From positions 1 to 8,036 of the forward strand of contig NZ_CALGNQ010000030.1 in assembly GCF_937958535.1 (NCBI RefSeq): 8,036 nt of DNA, written 5' to 3'. The notes under the pieces are model-generated. The model saw only the letters and a program-made list of their open reading frames with translations. It was not told where the DNA came from and made no database searches. Position 1 is the stretch's first letter; each line of letters begins with the position of its first letter. Source of the stretch: an uncultured Georgenia sp. Its GTDB lineage: Bacteria > Actinomycetota > Actinomycetes > Actinomycetales > Actinomycetaceae. A program made the translations under genes and the position numbers. Positions 5,773 to 8,036 of this stretch are shown here, one piece after another.

Positions 5773-5780
5773 CGATCGAT
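5773..5780. promoter_or_regulatory. Extra CGATCGAT half-site in the eamA-lysR spacer
   Basis: CGATCGAT occurs here and again at 5821-5828, and its reverse complement ATCGATCG is at 5806-5813. The ATCGAT cores start at 5775, 5806 and 5823, giving spacings of 31 and 17 bases. LysR-type regulators often bind a strong dyad plus a weaker site nearer the target promoter. This copy, closer to the transporter, could be that second site. Confidence 0.4.
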
Positions 5781-5795
5781 ACGTCCAACACCTGG

Positions 5796-5824
5796 TTGAG
5801 ATGGCATCGATCGTGGTGCACGAT
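5796..5824 (+). promoter_or_regulatory. Tentative lysR promoter giving a leaderless transcript
   Basis: TTGAGA (5796-5801) is followed after 17 bases by CACGAT (5819-5824). Transcription would then start at about 5831-5832, on the ATG itself. That would fit the lack of a Shine-Dalgarno sequence. The -10 is poor, so this is a suggestion only. Confidence 0.25.
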
Positions 5825-5833
5825 CGATGCCAT
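5801..5833. promoter_or_regulatory. LysR-type operator: 15-bp perfect inverted repeat
   Basis: ATGGCATCGATCGTG (5801-5815) and its exact reverse complement (5819-5833) flank a 3-base centre. Within it T5811 and A5823 are separated by 11 bases, the T-N11-A geometry of LysR-family boxes, with ATCGAT on each side. The right arm reaches into the ATG of the LysR gene, so binding would also block that gene, as expected for negative autoregulation. It is the strongest dyad in the window and lies between a LysR gene and its divergent neighbour. Confidence 0.75.
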
Positions 5834-6722
5834 GGAGCTCCGCCAGCTGCGCTACGCCGTCGCCGTCGCCGACACCCGCAGCTTCACCCGCGCCGCGGCA
5901 CAGTGCTACGTCGCGCAGTCGGCGCTCAGCCAGCAGGTGAAGAACCTCGAGCGCGAGCTCGGGGTGGCGCTCTTCGCGCGCACCAGCCGGCGGGTGGAGC
6001 TCACCCCGGCCGGGCACGCCTTCCTCCCCGCGGCCCGGCAGTGCCTGGAGGCGGCGGAGCGGGCGGTGACGGACGCGGCCGCCGCGGTGGGTGAGGTGCG
6101 CGGTCGGCTCGCGGTGGGGATGATCCCCACCGTCGTCGCGCTCGACCTGCCCGCCGTGCTCCAGCGCTTCCGCGAGCACCACCCCCAGGTGCGGGTGAGC
6201 CTGCGGGTGGGGTCCAGCGACGTCATGGCGCGCGAGGTGGCGGCGGGCGGGCTCGACGTCGCGCTGCTCGGGCTGCGCGAGGGGGTGCGGCCGCGCGGGG
6301 TGGAGCTGCGCGAGCTGGGGCGCCAGGCGCTGGTCGCCGTCCTGCCGCCGGACCACGGGCTGGCGGGCAGAAAGCGGGTGTGGCTGCGTGACCTGGCGGG
6401 CGAGGTGTTCGCCGACTTCCCGGCGGACTCCTCGGGCCGGGCGCAGTCCGACCACGCCTTCGCGGCGGCCGGGCTGGAGCGGGAGGTGGCCTACGAGGTC
6501 TCCTCCCCCGAGCTCATGCTCGGGCTCGTCGGGCAGGGGCTGGCGGTGGCGCTGCTCGCCGAGGAGATCGCGGCGCGCAGCCGTGCGGTGCGCACGGTGC
6601 CGGTGGGCGACGGGCCGGTGCGAGTGGAGTACCTGGCGTGGAGCGGCTTCAACCCCTCCCCGGCGACGCGGGCGTTCCTCGCGCTGCTCGAGGCGCCGTC
6701 GGCGCCTGACCTGACCGGGTAG
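5832..6722 (+). CDS. LysR-family transcriptional regulator
   Basis: A 296-residue LysR-type regulator of normal length. The N-terminal winged helix-turn-helix is complete: MELRQLRYAVAVADTRSFTRAA (1-22), YVAQSALSQQVKNLERELGVALF (26-48), RRVELTPAGHAFL (53-65). The linker helix follows to about 90, then the type 2 periplasmic-binding-protein-like effector domain (about 91-290), with GRLAVGMIPT (91-100) opening it and GLVGQGLAVALL (231-242) near the second lobe. The ATG at 5832 gives exactly the family N-terminus. No ribosome binding site precedes it, and the operator-like dyad overlaps it. It probably represses itself and controls the divergent EamA exporter in response to a small molecule. Its stop is one base from the stop of the opposing HhH-GPD gene. 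Confidence 0.95.
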   Translation: MELRQLRYAVAVADTRSFTRAAAQCYVAQSALSQQVKNLERELGVALFARTSRRVELTPAGHAFLPAARQCLEAAERAVTDAAAAVGEVRGRLAVGMIPTVVALDLPAVLQRFREHHPQVRVSLRVGSSDVMAREVAAGGLDVALLGLREGVRPRGVELRELGRQALVAVLPPDHGLAGRKRVWLRDLAGEVFADFPADSSGRAQSDHAFAAAGLEREVAYEVSSPELMLGLVGQGLAVALLAEEIAARSRAVRTVPVGDGPVRVEYLAWSGFNPSPATRAFLALLEAPSAPDLTG

Positions 6723-6723
6723 C

Positions 6724-7302
6724 TCAGGCCTTCTGCTTGGCGGCGGCCTTGAGGGCCCGCTTGGTCTCGCGGACCTGGAGCAGGGTGGCCTCGTCGACGA
6801 CGTCGGCGATGGAGCGCATGGCGCCGTCCGCGCCGTACTCGCCGGTGGCCTCGCGCCAGCCGGGAGCCTGGAGGCCGCACTGCTTGCCGAGCAGAGCGAG
6901 GAAGATCTTCGCCTTCTGTTCCCCGAACCCGGGCAGCTGCTTGAGGCGACGCAGGATCTCCGGGCCGTCGGGGTTGCCGTCGGTCCAGATGCGGGCGGCG
7001 TCGCCGTCGTAGTCGGCCACGATGGCGGCGCTGAGCGCGACGATCCGCTTGGCCATCGAGCCGGGGTAGCGGTGCACGGCCGGGGTCTGGCGCATGACCT
7101 CGGTGAGCTCGTCGGGGTCCATCGCGGCGAGCTTCGCGGCGTCGATGCCGCCGAGGCGCTGGTGCAGCTTGTAGGGGCCGGCGAAGGCGGTCTCCATCGG
7201 GACCTGCTGGTCGAGCAGCATGCCGATGAGCAGGGCCAGCGGGTCGGTGGACAGCAGCCGGTCCGCGGCGTCGTCGCCGGTGAAGTGCAGGTCGTGGTCC
7301 AT
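6724..7302 (-). CDS. HhH-GPD superfamily (base-excision-repair-like) protein, TIGR03252 type
   Basis: A 192-residue helical protein related to helix-hairpin-helix DNA glycosylases. LALLIGMLLDQQVPMETAF (22-40) corresponds to the family's first core helices with the double Gln. LPGFGEQKAKIFLALLGKQ (123-141) is the DNA-binding hairpin. The GWREATGEYG and RSIADV segments (148-168) are typical of the uncharacterised actinobacterial HhH-GPD group. Lined up by eye on the endonuclease III LPGVGRKTA hairpin, Gln128 replaces the Lys nucleophile. No Asp occurs where the VDTHV catalytic Asp would be. A glycosylase activity is therefore unproven; damage binding or an altered mechanism is possible. The ATG at 7302 follows AGAGGA about 9 bases upstream. 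It is probably the second gene after the membrane protein 42 bases upstream on the same strand. The tail is lysine/alanine-rich. Confidence 0.86.
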   Translation of the reverse strand: MDHDLHFTGDDAADRLLSTDPLALLIGMLLDQQVPMETAFAGPYKLHQRLGGIDAAKLAAMDPDELTEVMRQTPAVHRYPGSMAKRIVALSAAIVADYDGDAARIWTDGNPDGPEILRRLKQLPGFGEQKAKIFLALLGKQCGLQAPGWREATGEYGADGAMRSIADVVDEATLLQVRETKRALKAAAKQKA

Positions 7303-7344
7303 GGGGCCGATCCTCTCACTCCTGGCAAGGGCCGGCGGGCGCGC

Positions 7345-7953
7345 CTACCCGAGCACGGCGAGGAGGAGGCACAGCGCCCCGACGGTGACGTCGAGCCCGA
7401 TGCAGAAGACGGCGAGTGACCGGTGGACGACGACGTCGCGGCGGTAGTGCCACACGTCCCACAGCGCGTGGGCCGCCAGCACCACGCCGGCCAGGGCGAG
7501 CCCAAGCCGCGGGGCGAGGTGGAGCGCGAGCACGGCGAGCCCGAAGTAGCCGACCATGGCCGCGGCCTGGGTGGCGGTGACCCGACCGGCGCCGAGTGCG
7601 ACCCCCACGAGCAGGAGCACGACGCCGGCCACCGTGAAGAGCAGCCACCACGGCATCGCGCTGAGCAGGCCGGCGAACGCCAGCCCGCTGAAGACGGGCA
7701 CGCCGAGCCACGCCACCCAGCGCGTCCTGGTCGCCGCGGCCGCCAGGTAACACAGGGCAGCGACCCCGACGGCGGAGGCCGGGGTGAGTGTCGTCGTGCC
7801 GGCGGTGGTCGTGGCGCCGTGCATCGCGGAGAGCCCGTAGGCCAGCCCCAGCCCGGCGACGACGCCGAGCGCCGACCACAGGGCGAGGAAGGCGCCCGAG
7901 GCCGGGCGCGGCGTCGTGGTGGTCGGGCTGGGAGAGGCAGTTCGCGTGGTCAT
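7345..7953 (-). CDS. Polytopic membrane protein of unknown function
   Basis: A 202-residue protein with about seven hydrophobic segments, near 20-43, 58-76, 80-98, 101-122, 127-146, 149-166 and 179-200, after a Thr/Pro/Ser-rich cytoplasmic-looking N-terminus. A striking polar patch lies between the last two helices: HALWDVWHYRRDVVV at 162-176, followed by RSLAVFCIGLD (178-188). His146, His162, His169, Asp166, Cys184 and Asp188 could cluster at the membrane, suggesting metal or heme binding or simply a conserved structural core. I do not recognise the family. The ATG at 7953 has a strong GAGGGGA ribosome binding site about 5 bases upstream. It is probably co-transcribed with the HhH-GPD gene, though the functional connection is obscure. 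Confidence 0.8.
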   Translation of the reverse strand: MTTRTASPSPTTTTPRPASGAFLALWSALGVVAGLGLAYGLSAMHGATTTAGTTTLTPASAVGVAALCYLAAAATRTRWVAWLGVPVFSGLAFAGLLSAMPWWLLFTVAGVVLLLVGVALGAGRVTATQAAAMVGYFGLAVLALHLAPRLGLALAGVVLAAHALWDVWHYRRDVVVHRSLAVFCIGLDVTVGALCLLLAVLG

Positions 7954-8036
7954 GGTGGTCCCCTCATCACGGTGCGCCGGCCCGTGGTGTGGGTCGACCT
8001 CTCCAGGATGGGAGGTGGGTTCGGCCGAGGGAATGC
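7954..8036. other. Upstream region of the membrane protein gene, cut by the window end
   Basis: These 83 bases contain the GAGGGG ribosome binding site for the minus-strand gene (about 7959-7964). I see no convincing -35/-10 pair on either strand and no gene start I can support. The promoter may lie here in a weakly conserved form or beyond the window. Confidence 0.4.

Noticed and set aside
4818..7505. Single 895-codon minus-strand open frame
   Set aside because: Only the last 310 codons (from the ATG at 5750) are a real EamA protein. The upstream part is the antisense of the LysR gene and a shifted frame of the HhH-GPD gene.

Overview
The window looks like chromosome from a high-GC Gram-positive actinomycete, possibly a member of the Micrococcales. 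The evidence is very GC-rich DNA with strong third-position G/C bias, GTG starts, an ECF41 (SigJ-like) sigma factor, a PPOX-class F420-type oxidoreductase, and a TIGR03252-like HhH-GPD protein. I see no transposase, integrase, phage gene, CRISPR array or antibiotic-type cluster. This reads as ordinary chromosomal sequence with several well-formed regulatory sites, not a new defence or mobile system.

Layout. Bases 1-111 hold no gene I can support. A promoter (TTGACA-17-TACGTT) overlaid by a 13-bp inverted repeat drives a translationally coupled pair: a DUF2975-type membrane protein (181-843) and an XRE/YozG-like small repressor (843-1109). Next is an ECF41 module. A TGTCACA-N16-CGAC promoter and a leader with two overlapping hairpins precede an AhpD-like carboxymuconolactone decarboxylase family protein (1229-1702) and its sigma factor, which has a fused SnoaL-like C-terminal domain (1735-2682). 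A 25-bp perfect dyad separates this from a small three-helix membrane protein (2908-3330).

The strand then switches. On the minus strand are tRNA-Glu(CTC) with an encoded CCA (3376-3451), a PPOX-class F420-type oxidoreductase (3582-4007), a secreted lipoprotein of unknown function (4141-4602) and an EamA/DMT transporter (4818-5750). The transporter diverges from a LysR-type regulator (5832-6722). The space between them carries a 15-bp perfect inverted repeat with LysR T-N11-A geometry that runs into the regulator's start codon. The regulator converges, with one base between stop codons, on a minus-strand pair: a multi-spanning membrane protein (7345-7953) followed by an HhH-GPD protein (6724-7302).

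Three self-contained regulatory units therefore sit side by side: membrane protein plus repressor, ECF41 sigma plus its usual enzyme partner, and LysR plus exporter. Each has a recognisable cis-acting site next to it. The most testable observations are these sites, the leader hairpins of the ECF41 operon, and the missing canonical catalytic residues in the HhH-GPD protein.
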